From positions 1 to 42,379 of the forward strand of contig JAQXMD010000167.1 in NCBI GenBank assembly GCA_029012465.1: a stretch of DNA of 42,379 nt. Direction: 5' to 3'. Source of the DNA: Oscillospiraceae bacterium. Lineage in GTDB: Bacteria; Bacillota; Clostridia; Oscillospirales; Oscillospiraceae. A program made the translations under genes and the position numbers. The notes under the pieces were generated by a model. That model was not told the origin of the DNA. It saw only the letters and a program-made list of their open reading frames with translations, and did not search any database. Below, piece by piece: positions 8,013-16,236 of this stretch. The first letter of the stretch is position 1. Every line of letters starts with the position of its first letter.

Positions 8013-9818
8013 ATGCATTTATTGGGCCATTTTAAAACAATTACACACCACAAGCTCCTTGTCATGGGCTATTGCTTCCGGGTTGGACTGATTCGTCAGG
8101 GACTGATGCATGACATGAGTAAGTATTCCCTGACCGAGCTGAGAGTTGGTGCCAAATACTATACGGGCACAAAAAGCCCCAACGCACTGGAGCGGGAGGA
8201 GCTGGGCTACTCCACGGCCTGGCTCCATCACAAGGGGCGCAACCGCCATCATCTGGAATACTGGATCGATTACGGCGGAAGAGATTTTCACATTATGGGG
8301 CACCCCATGCCCACCAAATACATGGTGGAGCTGTGTCTTGACCGGATCGCGGCCTGCCGGGTCTATCACGGAAAGAACTATACAGATCGGGACCCGCTGG
8401 ATTATCTGGTAAACAGCCGGGATTCCCGAATGATGCACCCGGTCACCAAGGCCCAGGTGGTGGAGATCCTCACCATGCTGGCAGAAAAGGGTGAAAAAGA
8501 AACCCTGCGCTATATCCGCAGAGTTGTGCTGAAACACGCTGTAGCCCTGTATCCAAGCCTCCCGGAACCGGAGGGGGATCCCGCCGAAAAGGACCCATGT
8601 TTTCTCTCCGGGAACCAGCTGAAGGAACTGGCAGATGAGCTTGGAACGCCCTTTTATCTCTATGACGAAAAGGGCATTGTGGAAACTTCGGAACGCTTGA
8701 AAGATGCATTTTCCTGGGCAAATGGCTACCGGAATTTCTTTCCTGTGAAGGCAACACCCACAGCCGGGATTTTAAAGCTGCTCAGGGAGCATGGTCATGG
8801 TGTCGTATGCTCCTCCGCCGCCGAGCTGGAGCTGTGCCGCCGGTGCGGATTTAAAGGAGACGAAATTCTGTTTCTGCCCAATTATCCCAGAGAAGAAGAC
8901 CTCGCCATGGCGGAACAGGTTCCCTGTATGCCGGTGCTGGATGATCTGGGACTGCTGAGCCGTTTCCTGAATCACGGCCTTCTCCGGGGCACCGTTGGTA
9001 TCCGCGTAAAGCCCGACGGAATGTTCCGGTTTGGCCTGACGGAGGTTTCTCCCGACAGCATGAAATTCGGTGTGACGGCTTCCGCCCTGAAGGCCGCAAT
9101 TCCGAAGCTGAAGGAAGCGGGCATTCGCTCCATGGGTCTGCACAGCTATATGGCCGGAAACACCATGAGCCCGGAATACTATCCGAGGCTCACGGCGTTC
9201 CTGTGTGATCTGGCATTGGAGCTGTCCCGGGACATTCAGATTGACTACATCAATATTTCCGGCGGAATCGGCATCGCCTACCGGCCCGGGCAACAGCAGA
9301 TGGATTTAGCCGCCGCCGCATCGGCGGTAAAAGCTGTATTCCAGGAGAAACTCACCGGAAGCACTTTGGTGAACCCGGGGCTTTACACAGAGCTTGGCCG
9401 CTTTGTCACCGGCCCCCATGGCGTTCTTGTGACCCGTGTGACCCACATCAAGGAGGAAAAACGCACCTTTGCCGGTGTGGACGCCTCGTCTGCGGATTTG
9501 ATGCGCCCCATGATGTACGGAGCCTATCATCACATTTCCGTGGCGGGAAAAGAATGCGTCAAAGATCGAAAGCCCTACGATGTTGTGGGGGCGGTCTGTG
9601 AAAACACCGACAAGCTGGCGGAAAACCGGATGCTTCCTGCCCTTGAAGCCGGGGATGTGCTGGCGATCCATGATGCGGGTGCTCATGGCCACTCCATGGG
9701 GTACCAGTATGGAGGCCGGCTCCGCAGCGGGGAGTACCTTCTTCATCCCAACGGGGAAGTGCAGCAGCTTCGCCGCCCGGAAACCATCGAAGATTACCTC
9801 TCTACACAAGTGTTTTAG
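8013..9818 (+). CDS. lysA: Fusion of a DUF5662 domain to a diaminopimelate decarboxylase (LysA-type) domain
   Basis: 601 residues. Residues 1 to about 185 match the DUF5662 type: MHDMSKYS (32-39), a His-rich segment WLHHKGRNRHH (70-80) and GHPMPTKYM. Its function is unknown, but the His/Asp pattern suggests metal binding. Residues 195-601 are a fold-III PLP decarboxylase close to clostridial LysA, which makes lysine and CO2 from meso-DAP. Seen: PLP lysine in FFPVKATP (Lys246), GLHSYMAGNT (His377), ISGGIG (415-420), YTELGRF, CENTD (Cys529, Glu530) and GHSMGYQYGG. All expected active-site features look present. The frame is continuous, with AAGGAGG before the ATG. LysA is normally about 420 residues alone. 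dapF and dapL lie 3.6 kb downstream on the same strand. Substrate choice (DAP or a related amino acid) is inferred from family. Confidence 0.88.
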   Translation: MHLLGHFKTITHHKLLVMGYCFRVGLIRQGLMHDMSKYSLTELRVGAKYYTGTKSPNALEREELGYSTAWLHHKGRNRHHLEYWIDYGGRDFHIMGHPMPTKYMVELCLDRIAACRVYHGKNYTDRDPLDYLVNSRDSRMMHPVTKAQVVEILTMLAEKGEKETLRYIRRVVLKHAVALYPSLPEPEGDPAEKDPCFLSGNQLKELADELGTPFYLYDEKGIVETSERLKDAFSWANGYRNFFPVKATPTAGILKLLREHGHGVVCSSAAELELCRRCGFKGDEILFLPNYPREEDLAMAEQVPCMPVLDDLGLLSRFLNHGLLRGTVGIRVKPDGMFRFGLTEVSPDSMKFGVTASALKAAIPKLKEAGIRSMGLHSYMAGNTMSPEYYPRLTAFLCDLALELSRDIQIDYINISGGIGIAYRPGQQQMDLAAAASAVKAVFQEKLTGSTLVNPGLYTELGRFVTGPHGVLVTRVTHIKEEKRTFAGVDASSADLMRPMMYGAYHHISVAGKECVKDRKPYDVVGAVCENTDKLAENRMLPALEAGDVLAIHDAGAHGHSMGYQYGGRLRSGEYLLHPNGEVQQLRRPETIEDYLSTQVF

Positions 9819-10030
9819 CCTCCAAAGCCCAGCGTCAGGGCAAGAAGCCCGAACACACATACGCCTCCCAGTACGATCAACAGCAGTCCCTGCACAAGCC
9901 CGGGAAGCATACGCCAGATCAGCTGATTCAGCGCCTCCCGTCTCTGATAGTCCATCCGATAGCTGACACGGCGGGGGGTGGGTGCGGAAAGCAGATCACT
10001 GATATAGATGTTTTGATGGGTGGTTCTCAT
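9815..10030 (-). CDS. Small single-pass membrane protein of unknown function
   Basis: 71 residues from the ATG at 10030, chosen because AGGAGG lies 8 nt upstream; an ATG 8 codons earlier lacks such a site. The N-terminal half is polar and basic (SYRMDYQRRE), and one membrane segment fills most of the C-terminus (LVQGLLLIVLGGVCVFGLLA). The stop codon overlaps that of the convergent LysA fusion gene by 2 nt. I do not recognise the family. Its good ribosome site and coherent hydrophobic pattern support a real gene. Confidence 0.6.
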   Translation of the reverse strand: MRTTHQNIYISDLLSAPTPRRVSYRMDYQRREALNQLIWRMLPGLVQGLLLIVLGGVCVFGLLALTLGFGG

Positions 10031-10147
10031 AGCAAATACCTCCTGCAAGTCCATTTGTTTTTCTTTGTGACCTCAGTATACGCTATGTAAAGAACCAATA
10101 ACGGTACTTGTCCAGTGTATTCCGAAATTCCTCCAATTATGACAAAC

Positions 10148-10182
10148 CCCCGGAGCTGCAAATGAAACATGCAGTTCCGGGG
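10148..10182 (-). terminator. Hairpin terminator after the aminotransferase gene
   Basis: CCCCGGAGCTGCA (10148-10160) pairs with TGCAGTTCCGGGG (10170-10182), 13 bp with one G.T and a 9-nt loop. It begins 18 bp past the stop. The T-run is short (GTTTG), so efficiency is uncertain. Confidence 0.6.
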
Positions 10183-10199
10183 AAAATTCTTATGTCAAA

Positions 10200-11387
10200 T
10201 CACAGACCGTATTCAGCGGCCAGCTCCTTGAAATGGGGAAGTGCCCGAAGGATCATATCATGGCTGACGCAGTAGGCAATTCGCACATAGCCGGGGCAGG
10301 CAAAGCTGCTGCCGGGTACCACCAGAATGTGATACTTCTTGGCCCGCTGAACGAACTCCTTCTCGTCAGGGGTAGGCGTCTTTACGAACAGATAAAAGGC
10401 GCCCTGGGGCTTGATACATTCAAAGCCGCAGTCCTTCAGGCCGTTGTAAAGAGCCTCGCGGTTTCGGTTATAAGCTTCCACATCCGTTGCAGAGTCGATG
10501 CACCGGGCAACTGCCCGCTGCAGCAGAGAGGGCGCGTTGACAAAGCCGGATACTCTGGTGGCGATGCTTGCGGCAGTGTAGACAAGCTCAAAGTCATCGC
10601 ACTCATTGGGAATCAGCAGATAGCCGATTCGCTCGCCGGGAAGACTCAGGGACTTGGACCAGCTGTAGCCCACGATGGTGTTGGCGTAGTACTTGGTCAG
10701 GAAGGGAACCTCCACGCCGTCATAGGCCAGCTCCCGATAGGGCTCGTCAGAGATCAGATAGATGGAGGTGCCGAACTCCTTCTGCTTTTCCCGCAAAATT
10801 CTGCCCAGCTCCATGCAGGTCTCATGGGAATAGACAACGCCGGTGGGGTTGTTGGGATTGTTGATGATGACCGCCTTGGTTTTCGGGGTGATCTTTTCGG
10901 CAAACTCCCGAAGATTTGGCTGGAAATCCACGGTGTTGGGAGAAACTACCACAAGAACGCCGTCATAGTTCATCACATAGTTGCCGTACTCGGTAAAGTA
11001 GGGGGCAAAGGTCAGCACCTCGTCGCCGGGGTTTAGAAGCGTTTTCAGAATCACATTCAGGCCGCCTGCCGCGCCAACGGTCATAATGATGTTGCCCGCG
11101 CCAAAATCCGTGCCAAAACGCCTGTTGAGGTTTTCCGCAACGGTCTGACGTACATCCTCATAGCCCACATTGGACATATAACCGTGAACCATCAGAGAAT
11201 CCTCTTCCGTAAGGATATCCACAATGGCATCCTTCACACCGGCAGGTGCCGGAACGGAGGGATTGCCCAAACTGAAATCATATACATTTTCAGCACCGAA
11301 CGCTCTGGCCATATTCTGGCCCTCTTCAAACATGGCCCGGATCACAGAGTTGTTCTGCGCAAGGCGCTTCATTTTTTCAGAAATCAT
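10200..11387 (-). CDS. PLP-dependent class I aminotransferase
   Basis: 395 residues, cytoplasmic, fold type I. It moves an amino group between an amino acid and a 2-oxo acid; the substrate is probably aspartate or another common amino acid but is not fixed by sequence. Seen: NNPNNPTG (176-183), ISDEPYREL (Asp214), the PLP lysine in YSWSKSLSLPGERIGY (Lys245), and a C-terminal FVQRAKK...GYVRIAYC region. The start at 11387 (MISEKMKRL) has AGGAGT 7 nt upstream. A longer open frame to 11591 has no ribosome site and would cross the promoter at 11511-11539. It is transcribed alone, with a terminator at 10148-10182. Confidence 0.88.
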   Translation of the reverse strand: MISEKMKRLAQNNSVIRAMFEEGQNMARAFGAENVYDFSLGNPSVPAPAGVKDAIVDILTEEDSLMVHGYMSNVGYEDVRQTVAENLNRRFGTDFGAGNIIMTVGAAGGLNVILKTLLNPGDEVLTFAPYFTEYGNYVMNYDGVLVVVSPNTVDFQPNLREFAEKITPKTKAVIINNPNNPTGVVYSHETCMELGRILREKQKEFGTSIYLISDEPYRELAYDGVEVPFLTKYYANTIVGYSWSKSLSLPGERIGYLLIPNECDDFELVYTAASIATRVSGFVNAPSLLQRAVARCIDSATDVEAYNRNREALYNGLKDCGFECIKPQGAFYLFVKTPTPDEKEFVQRAKKYHILVVPGSSFACPGYVRIAYCVSHDMILRALPHFKELAAEYGL

Positions 11388-11510
11388 AATGATTACTCCT
11401 ATCTGCGGGAAAGACACGGCCGTCATTCCGCGGAAATCAGGGAAGCCCAAGGCTTCCTCAGATGTACAGATAATCCAGCCCGACAAATGAGGGCAGATGC
11501 ACATAAGTAA

Positions 11511-11539
11511 AGTATACATCATGGATTTTATCGGGTCAA
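11511..11539 (-). promoter_or_regulatory. Promoter of the aminotransferase gene
   Basis: Minus strand: TTGACC (11534-11539), 17 bp, TATACT (11511-11516). Confidence 0.65.
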
Positions 11540-11609
11540 CCTTTTTGACAAACTGACCGAATAAGGGGCGTCTCCATACAGCCAAAGACAAAATTCACAA
11601 GATTTTTTG

Positions 11610-11638
11610 TTGTTTCCTGGGCTTGTAGCTGATATAAT
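11610..11638 (+). promoter_or_regulatory. Promoter of the membrane-protein gene at 11715
   Basis: TTGTTT (11610-11615), 17 bp, perfect TATAAT (11633-11638). Confidence 0.6.
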
Positions 11639-11647
11639 AATGTCTGC

Positions 11648-11674
11648 TGAATAAACCGATTTGCGGTTTATTCA
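11648..11674 (+). repeat. Perfect 11-bp inverted repeat at the predicted transcript start
   Basis: TGAATAAACCG (11648-11658) and CGGTTTATTCA (11664-11674) with a 5-nt loop ATTTG. It begins 10 nt after the -10 box, so it forms the very 5' end of the mRNA, or an operator just downstream of the promoter. Confidence 0.6.
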
Positions 11675-11714
11675 GGCGGTAACTGCCGTATTGATCCATT
11701 GGAGCGTGATTGCC

Positions 11715-12755
11715 ATGAAAAAAGAACTCAGAAAACACACCCTGAAGCATCTTCTGCCGTTGATTCTTACATTTGCCATTCTTGCCGCAGGGCTGCTTGG
11801 AATTTCCGCCGGGGGACTAGTGAAGCTGGTCTCCGGGCCTGAACCCTTGAACACCGCCGACCCCCAGAGCCAGATGGGCGATTACGTTTCCTTCGATGCC
11901 AGCAAGGTCATCGTTGCCTGTGCAAGCCTCAGCAACTCCGGGACCGATCAGGTGCTGAAAACCTATTATCTGCTGCCCGCTGACAACAATATGTACCTTG
12001 CTGTGGTGGATTTCAAGGAAGCCAATAACGACGTTCTGACCAAGGCCATGGATCAGAGCCGGGAATACTATCTTGGGGATCTGGAAACCCTCACATCTCT
12101 GGGCGATATCTCCGGTACGGTCAAAGCCATTGAGGATGACATGACCGGCTTCCTGACCGATTGCATTGACAACTACGCACTGCCCGGCTATGAAGAGGGG
12201 AGAGACAGTTCGCGCCTCATCATTCCCTGTCAGATTGAACTGGACCGGCTTGGGTTCCTGTCCATTCCCCTTGCCCTCATTTTGGGTGGTCTGGGCCTTC
12301 TTTGCCTGATAGTGATGCTGGCGCTCCTGATTCCCGCCCTCGCCGGCGCTTATCAGAAAAAGGCCCTTGCCTCGGCGCTGGAACATGATGATGCCGATAC
12401 CCTTGAGGTGGATTTCAGAGAGGCCAATATCATTGAGCGCATCCATGCGGGCAAATACATCTGGTACCCCAAGGGTGCTTCCAGCCGTGTGATAAAGGCT
12501 GAGGATGTTGTCTGGGGCTACATTATGCCCGAACCGCTGGTGGTCAGTAAATACCGCTGGCCTGTGGCTCTGTATGCCGGCCCCCAGGATATGGTTCAGA
12601 TTTGCTTCATGGACAAAAAGAACTGTCAGAAGCTGCTGGATTCCATTGCCGCGCAGGGACATCCCTTCATCGGAACCTACTCTCCCGCCTATGCCCAGAA
12701 GTTCAAAAGCGATTACGAGGGCTTCTGCAAAATGGCTCAGAACGAAGCAAAATGA
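11715..12755 (+). CDS. Two-segment membrane protein, unknown (possibly DUF6709-like)
   Basis: 346 residues from the ATG at 11715 (GGAG 10 nt upstream); an in-frame TTG at 11661 sits inside a hairpin and is less likely. Topology: basic N-terminus, membrane segment at about residues 13-37 (LLPLILTFAILAAGLLGI), an extracytoplasmic region of about 150 residues, a second segment (about 188-213, SIPLALILGGLGLLCLIVML), then a cytoplasmic domain of about 130 residues ending NEAK. The layout resembles conserved clostridial hypothetical proteins I associate with DUF6709, a tentative match. It has its own promoter and a terminator right after the stop, so it is a single-gene unit. No catalytic motif is evident. 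Confidence 0.7.
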   Translation: MKKELRKHTLKHLLPLILTFAILAAGLLGISAGGLVKLVSGPEPLNTADPQSQMGDYVSFDASKVIVACASLSNSGTDQVLKTYYLLPADNNMYLAVVDFKEANNDVLTKAMDQSREYYLGDLETLTSLGDISGTVKAIEDDMTGFLTDCIDNYALPGYEEGRDSSRLIIPCQIELDRLGFLSIPLALILGGLGLLCLIVMLALLIPALAGAYQKKALASALEHDDADTLEVDFREANIIERIHAGKYIWYPKGASSRVIKAEDVVWGYIMPEPLVVSKYRWPVALYAGPQDMVQICFMDKKNCQKLLDSIAAQGHPFIGTYSPAYAQKFKSDYEGFCKMAQNEAK

Positions 12756-12760
12756 AAATC

Positions 12761-12791
12761 ACTCCTGCTCCACGAACGGAGCAGGAGTTTT
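12761..12791. terminator. Bidirectional terminator between convergent genes
   Basis: ACTCCTGCTCC (12761-12771) pairs perfectly with GGAGCAGGAGT (12778-12788), loop ACGAAC. TTTT follows on the plus strand and GATTTTC on the minus strand, serving the membrane-protein and GNAT genes. Confidence 0.75.
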
Positions 12792-12793
12792 GC

Positions 12794-13285
12794 TTATTTC
12801 AGATTCAGAATCATATCATACCAGACCTTGCCGCCGTGGACGGAATCAGAAACACCCCGGCACACATAGCCGTTTTTCTCATAATAGCCCCGTTTTTCCT
12901 CCTTGCAGGTCAGGATAATTCCCATTTGTCCCGTTGTACGGCACAGCGCTTCCAGAGCCTTCAGCAGCGCAGAACCAATACCCCTGCTCTGGTATTCCGG
13001 CAGCACAGCCAGACCAAACACCATCTGCCAGGGCTTCCCGGAGTCATGGGGGCAGGAGGGGAGGTACAGATCATCCGTCAGATAGGGTTCATCTCCGCAG
13101 CAGCCGTTGATGATGCCAATGAGGGTTCCATCCTCCTTTTCTGCCACCAGAAACCGGTCGGGGAATAATGCAAGGCGAACCTCCATGGCTTCGTGGGAAG
13201 CGGCTTCCTCCGGTGGAAAGCACAGGGATTCAATTTCATATGCTGATGAAAGATCTGCAGGACAAGCCTGTCGAATATGATACAT
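12794..13285 (-). CDS. GNAT-family N-acetyltransferase
   Basis: 163 residues, cytoplasmic. It transfers an acetyl group from acetyl-CoA to an amine of unknown identity. The CoA pyrophosphate-binding motif A is clear: FGLAVLPEYQSRGIGSALL (about 90-108, Q/RxxGxG/A in the form QSRGIG). The N-terminal IRQACPADLSSAYEIESLCFPPEEAAS is the usual first strand and helix, with an AANAT-like CFPPEEA. The C-terminal RGYYEKNGYVCRG matches motif B (Tyr general acid candidate). AGGAGG lies before the ATG. Single-gene unit convergent with the membrane protein and divergent from dapF. Confidence 0.85.
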   Translation of the reverse strand: MYHIRQACPADLSSAYEIESLCFPPEEAASHEAMEVRLALFPDRFLVAEKEDGTLIGIINGCCGDEPYLTDDLYLPSCPHDSGKPWQMVFGLAVLPEYQSRGIGSALLKALEALCRTTGQMGIILTCKEEKRGYYEKNGYVCRGVSDSVHGGKVWYDMILNLK

Positions 13286-13315
13286 TTTTCTGCCTCCTAA
13301 TGGTTTATCTCATCA

Positions 13316-13343
13316 ATTCTAACATAATTCTGCATAAATTCAA
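13316..13343 (-). promoter_or_regulatory. Promoter of the GNAT gene
   Basis: Minus strand: TTGAAT (13338-13343), 16 bp, TAGAAT (13316-13321) preceded by TGT, an extended -10. Confidence 0.55.
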
Positions 13344-13351
13344 GTCCGGGA

Positions 13352-13379
13352 TTGCAAAATCAGATTTCTGTGGTATAAT
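13352..13379 (+). promoter_or_regulatory. Promoter of dapF-dapL
   Basis: TTGCAA (13352-13357), 16 bp, perfect TATAAT (13374-13379) with TGG before it (extended -10). A perfect 7-bp hairpin (AGCCGCA 13410-13416, TGCGGCT 13420-13426) lies just before the GTGGAGG ribosome site. Confidence 0.7.
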
Positions 13380-13438
13380 TTTAACTGTTTAAAGTATTCT
13401 ATCGAAGGAAGCCGCAATATGCGGCTGTGGAGGTTGCC

Positions 13439-14272
13439 ATGAAGTTTACCAAAATGCATGGAATCGGCAATGACTATGTCTATGTCAACTGCTTTGAAGA
13501 AACCGTCAATAACCCCTCCGAGGTTTCCAAATTTGTCTCTGACCGTCATTTCGGCATCGGGTCTGACGGACTTATTCTTATTTGCCCCTCTTAGGTGGCA
13601 GATTTCCAGTTGGTCATGTAAAATTCCGACGGCTCCAGAGCCCAGATGTGCGGCAACGGCATCCGCTGTGTGGGAAAATATGTCCACGACCGGGGACTGA
13701 CCGATCAGGAGTGCTTCACCGTTGAAACTCTGGGCGGAATCAAAACCCTGAAACTGACGGTGGAAAACGGTGAGACCGTTTCCGTCACCGTGGACATGGG
13801 CGAGCCAATTCGGGAGCCTCGAAGCATCCCCGTGGATGCCGATGGAGACAGCTTCATCAACCGCAAGGGCGTGGTTGATGGCGTGGAGTGGGGCATTACC
13901 GCCGTATCCATGGGAAATCCCCATGCAATCGTCTATGTGGAGGATACGGACAGTCTGGAGCTTCCCAGACTTGGCCCCGGCTTTGAGCATCACCCCCTGT
14001 TCCCGGAGCGGGTGAACACGGAGTTTGTTCAGGTGGTCAGCGACACCCATCTCAAAATGCGGGTCTGGGAGCGTGGGGCAGGGGAGACACTGGCCTGCGG
14101 TACCGGTGCCTGCGCCTCTCTGGTCGCTTCCGTACTCAACGGAAAGTGTCAGAGAAAGGCAACCCTTGAACTGCTGGGCGGCAATCTGGAAATCCATTGG
14201 GACGAAGAGACCAATCATGTATTCATGACCGGCCCTGCCACCTTCGTATTTGACGGAGAAATCAAGCTCTGA
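13439..14272 (+). pseudogene. dapF: Diaminopimelate epimerase with two in-frame stop codons
   Basis: The frame from ATG 13439 (GTGGAGG upstream) reads as a full 277-codon DapF, which turns LL-DAP into meso-DAP for lysine and peptidoglycan. It has [13 protein letters not shown] at the start, [22 protein letters not shown] (catalytic Cys71) and ETLACGTGAC (catalytic Cys220). It is interrupted by TAG at 13592-13594 (codon 52) and TAA at 13619-13621 (codon 61), where homologues have coding residues (commonly Glu, and Phe/Tyr before N-A/S-DGS). There is no frameshift and the rest looks intact. Restart at GTG 13595 or ATG 13646 lacks a ribosome site and would lose the N-terminal lobe. It may be a recent pseudogene, an assembly error or a readthrough case. 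It precedes dapL by 37 bp in an apparent operon. Confidence 0.85.
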
Positions 14273-14309
14273 ACCATGAATAAATAGAATTCCAAGGAGA
14301 GAATTTCAC

Positions 14310-15524
14310 ATGGCAAAAGTAAACGAAAACTACGCAAAGCTGCCCGGCAGCTATCTGTTTGCAGAGATTGCCCGCCGGGTGGCGGCATATTCCGCAGAGC
14401 ATCCCGAGGCAAAGCTCATCAAGCTGGGCATCGGCGATGTGACCCGTCCTCTGGCTCCCGCTGTCATTGAGGCCATGCACAAGGCCGTGGACGAAATGGC
14501 TCATAAAGAGACCTTCCGTGGCTACGGCCCGGAGCAGGGCTATGACTTTCTTCGGCAGGCCATCGTAAAGGGCGACTTTGCTCCCTACGGTGTAAACATT
14601 GCCGAGGATGAAATCTTTGTATCCGATGGCGCCAAGAGCGACTGCGGAAATATCGGCGATATTTTCTCCACCCATAACGTTGTAGCCGTCTGTGACCCGG
14701 TATATCCGGTCTATGTGGACACCAACGCCATGGCAGGCCGGGCAGGGGAGTACCTGACCGATGAAGAGCGTTGGAGCAACATTTACTACATGCCCACCAC
14801 CGCAGAAAACGGCTTTGTGCCGGAGCTGCCCAAGACGCCTGTGGACCTTATCTATCTCTGCTCTCCCAACAACCCCACTGGCACCACCCTGAACCGTGAC
14901 CAGCTGAAGGTCTGGGTAGATTACGCCAACGAACATGACGCCGTGATCCTCTTTGACGCAGCCTATGAGGCTTTCATTACAGAACCCGATGTTCCTCACA
15001 CCATATATGAAATTCCCGGTGCGGAGACCTGTGCCATTGAGTTCCACAGCTTCTCCAAGACCGCCGGCTTCACCGGCAACCGCTGTGCCTACACCGTGGT
15101 GCCCAAGGCGCTGGTTCGTCAGGGTCAGAGCCTCAACGCCATGTGGAACCGCCGACACACCACCAAGTTCAACGGTGTTCCCTATGTGGTACAGCGGGGT
15201 GCTGAGGCCGTTTACTCGGAGGAGGGCCGCAACCAGGTCCGGGAAACCATCGCATTCTATCAGGAGAATGCCCGTGTCATTCGGGAAGGTCTCAAAGAGG
15301 CCGGACTGGAGGTCTACGGCGGTGTCAACTCCCCCTATGTATGGTTCAAGACTCCCACGGATTCCTGGAGCTTCTTTGACCGGCTGCTGAAGGAAGCCAA
15401 TGTGGTTACCACCCCCGGTGCAGGCTTTGGTCCCAGCGGCGAGGGCTATATTCGTGTCACCGCCTTCGGTGATGCCGAGGCCACGAAAGAGGCTGTCAAG
15501 CGCATCATTGAACTGCTCAAGTGA
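14310..15524 (+). CDS. dapL: LL-diaminopimelate aminotransferase
   Basis: 404 residues. It converts tetrahydrodipicolinate plus glutamate directly to LL-DAP, bypassing succinylated or acetylated intermediates. It is close to full-length Dap[20 protein letters not shown] at the start, [11 protein letters not shown] (38-48), [12 protein letters not shown] (71-82), [11 protein letters not shown] (105-115), [10 protein letters not shown] (185-194) and the PLP lysine in [13 protein letters not shown] (Lys250). Ribosome site AAGGAGAG. It follows dapF on the same strand. DapL, DapF and the LysA domain at 8013 form the last three steps to lysine, so the broken dapF leaves LL-DAP as the apparent end product unless another epimerase exists. 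Confidence 0.96.
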   Translation: MAKVNENYAKLPGSYLFAEIARRVAAYSAEHPEAKLIKLGIGDVTRPLAPAVIEAMHKAVDEMAHKETFRGYGPEQGYDFLRQAIVKGDFAPYGVNIAEDEIFVSDGAKSDCGNIGDIFSTHNVVAVCDPVYPVYVDTNAMAGRAGEYLTDEERWSNIYYMPTTAENGFVPELPKTPVDLIYLCSPNNPTGTTLNRDQLKVWVDYANEHDAVILFDAAYEAFITEPDVPHTIYEIPGAETCAIEFHSFSKTAGFTGNRCAYTVVPKALVRQGQSLNAMWNRRHTTKFNGVPYVVQRGAEAVYSEEGRNQVRETIAFYQENARVIREGLKEAGLEVYGGVNSPYVWFKTPTDSWSFFDRLLKEANVVTTPGAGFGPSGEGYIRVTAFGDAEATKEAVKRIIELLK

Positions 15525-15537
15525 CATATCCGATGAT

Positions 15538-15569
15538 AATGCCCCCGAGGCTGGTGCTTCGGGGGCATT
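15538..15569. terminator. Hairpin between convergent dapL and the DUF2344 gene
   Basis: AATGCCCCCGAGG (15538-15550) pairs with CTTCGGGGGCATT (15557-15569), 13 bp with one G.T, loop of 6. Neither side has a long T-run. Confidence 0.6.
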
Positions 15570-15576
15570 CTATTGC

Positions 15577-16236
15577 TTATCGGAAAACCCGCATATTTTC
15601 ATCATAGATCTCCAGCCTGTGAGCTTTGGAGAAGTCCGGTGTGTACTCCGGCAGATAACGCTCGATGGCCTTCACCAGATACTGGGGATTGAGCGATGGG
15701 TTCTGGGCACAGACCACAGCGGAAAGCTCCAGCTCCTGAGGGGAGATTCTGGAAACGCCCATGGAGGAGATCATGGGCCGGATATCCGTTTCCGCCATAC
15801 CCTTCTTGGTTTTCTTCTCAATCAGGATGGTCTCCCGGTCAAACAGCCCCCGAATGGCCTCAAGACACTGGTCACTGGCTCCATTGTCATACTCCAGCCG
15901 GGTATTCACATGGAGATACCGTAGATTCTTGACCTTTTCCGAGCTGTCATAGGCTTCCAGAACCCGAATTCCCGCAGGGAAGTAGGGATTCAATCGCTCT
16001 GGCAGGGTTTCCAGAGCCACCCCCTCTTCCTCCAGTGTGAAATCCAGCAGCTCACACTGACTGCTCATGCCAACGCTCAGGGGAAGGGCCATAGATACAT
16101 AGGCGTGGGGACTCATGCCCTGGGTAAACTTGATCTGGAGCCCTGCCCGGAGAAATATTCGCGGGAACATGGCCATGGTGTCCAGATGTGAGATATAGAT
16201 GGCCTTTCCGGTCTTTTCAAACAGCAGTCTATTCAT
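15577..16236 (-). CDS. DUF2344/TIGR03936 radical SAM-associated protein
   Basis: 219 residues. It begins with RLLFEKTGKAIYISHLDTMAMF and has the typical GMSPHAYVSMALPLSVGMSSQCELLDF (about 40-66). This family is nearly always next to, or fused with, a TIGR03960-type B12-binding radical SAM protein, as here (8-nt overlap with the upstream gene). I infer a joint role, probably modification of a nucleic acid or protein target. The reaction is not established from this sequence. It carries no Fe-S motif of its own. Confidence 0.9.
   Translation of the reverse strand: MNRLLFEKTGKAIYISHLDTMAMFPRIFLRAGLQIKFTQGMSPHAYVSMALPLSVGMSSQCELLDFTLEEEGVALETLPERLNPYFPAGIRVLEAYDSSEKVKNLRYLHVNTRLEYDNGASDQCLEAIRGLFDRETILIEKKTKKGMAETDIRPMISSMGVSRISPQELELSAVVCAQNPSLNPQYLVKAIERYLPEYTPDFSKAHRLEIYDENMRVFR

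Larger units (their letters stand above)
11388..11714. other. 327-bp divergent promoter region
   Basis: No gene seen. It holds a minus-strand promoter (11511-11539) for the aminotransferase, whose leader of about 115 nt contains a 7-bp hairpin (GGAAGCC 11441-11447 with GGCTTCC 11451-11457) and a 10-bp palindrome TTCCGCGGAA (11426-11435). It also holds a plus-strand promoter (11610-11638) and a start-site hairpin (11648-11674) for the next gene. Confidence 0.6.

Noticed and set aside
11388-11591. A 68-residue extension of the aminotransferase
   Set aside because: It crosses a good promoter and has no ribosome site; the family N-terminus begins at 11387.
13592-13621. Pyrrolysine, selenocysteine or genetic code reassignment at the dapF stops
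   Set aside because: The stops are TAG and TAA, not TGA. Both codons end other genes in the window normally (TAG for the LysA fusion and RACo, TAA for nrdD and sigK), so general reassignment does not fit.
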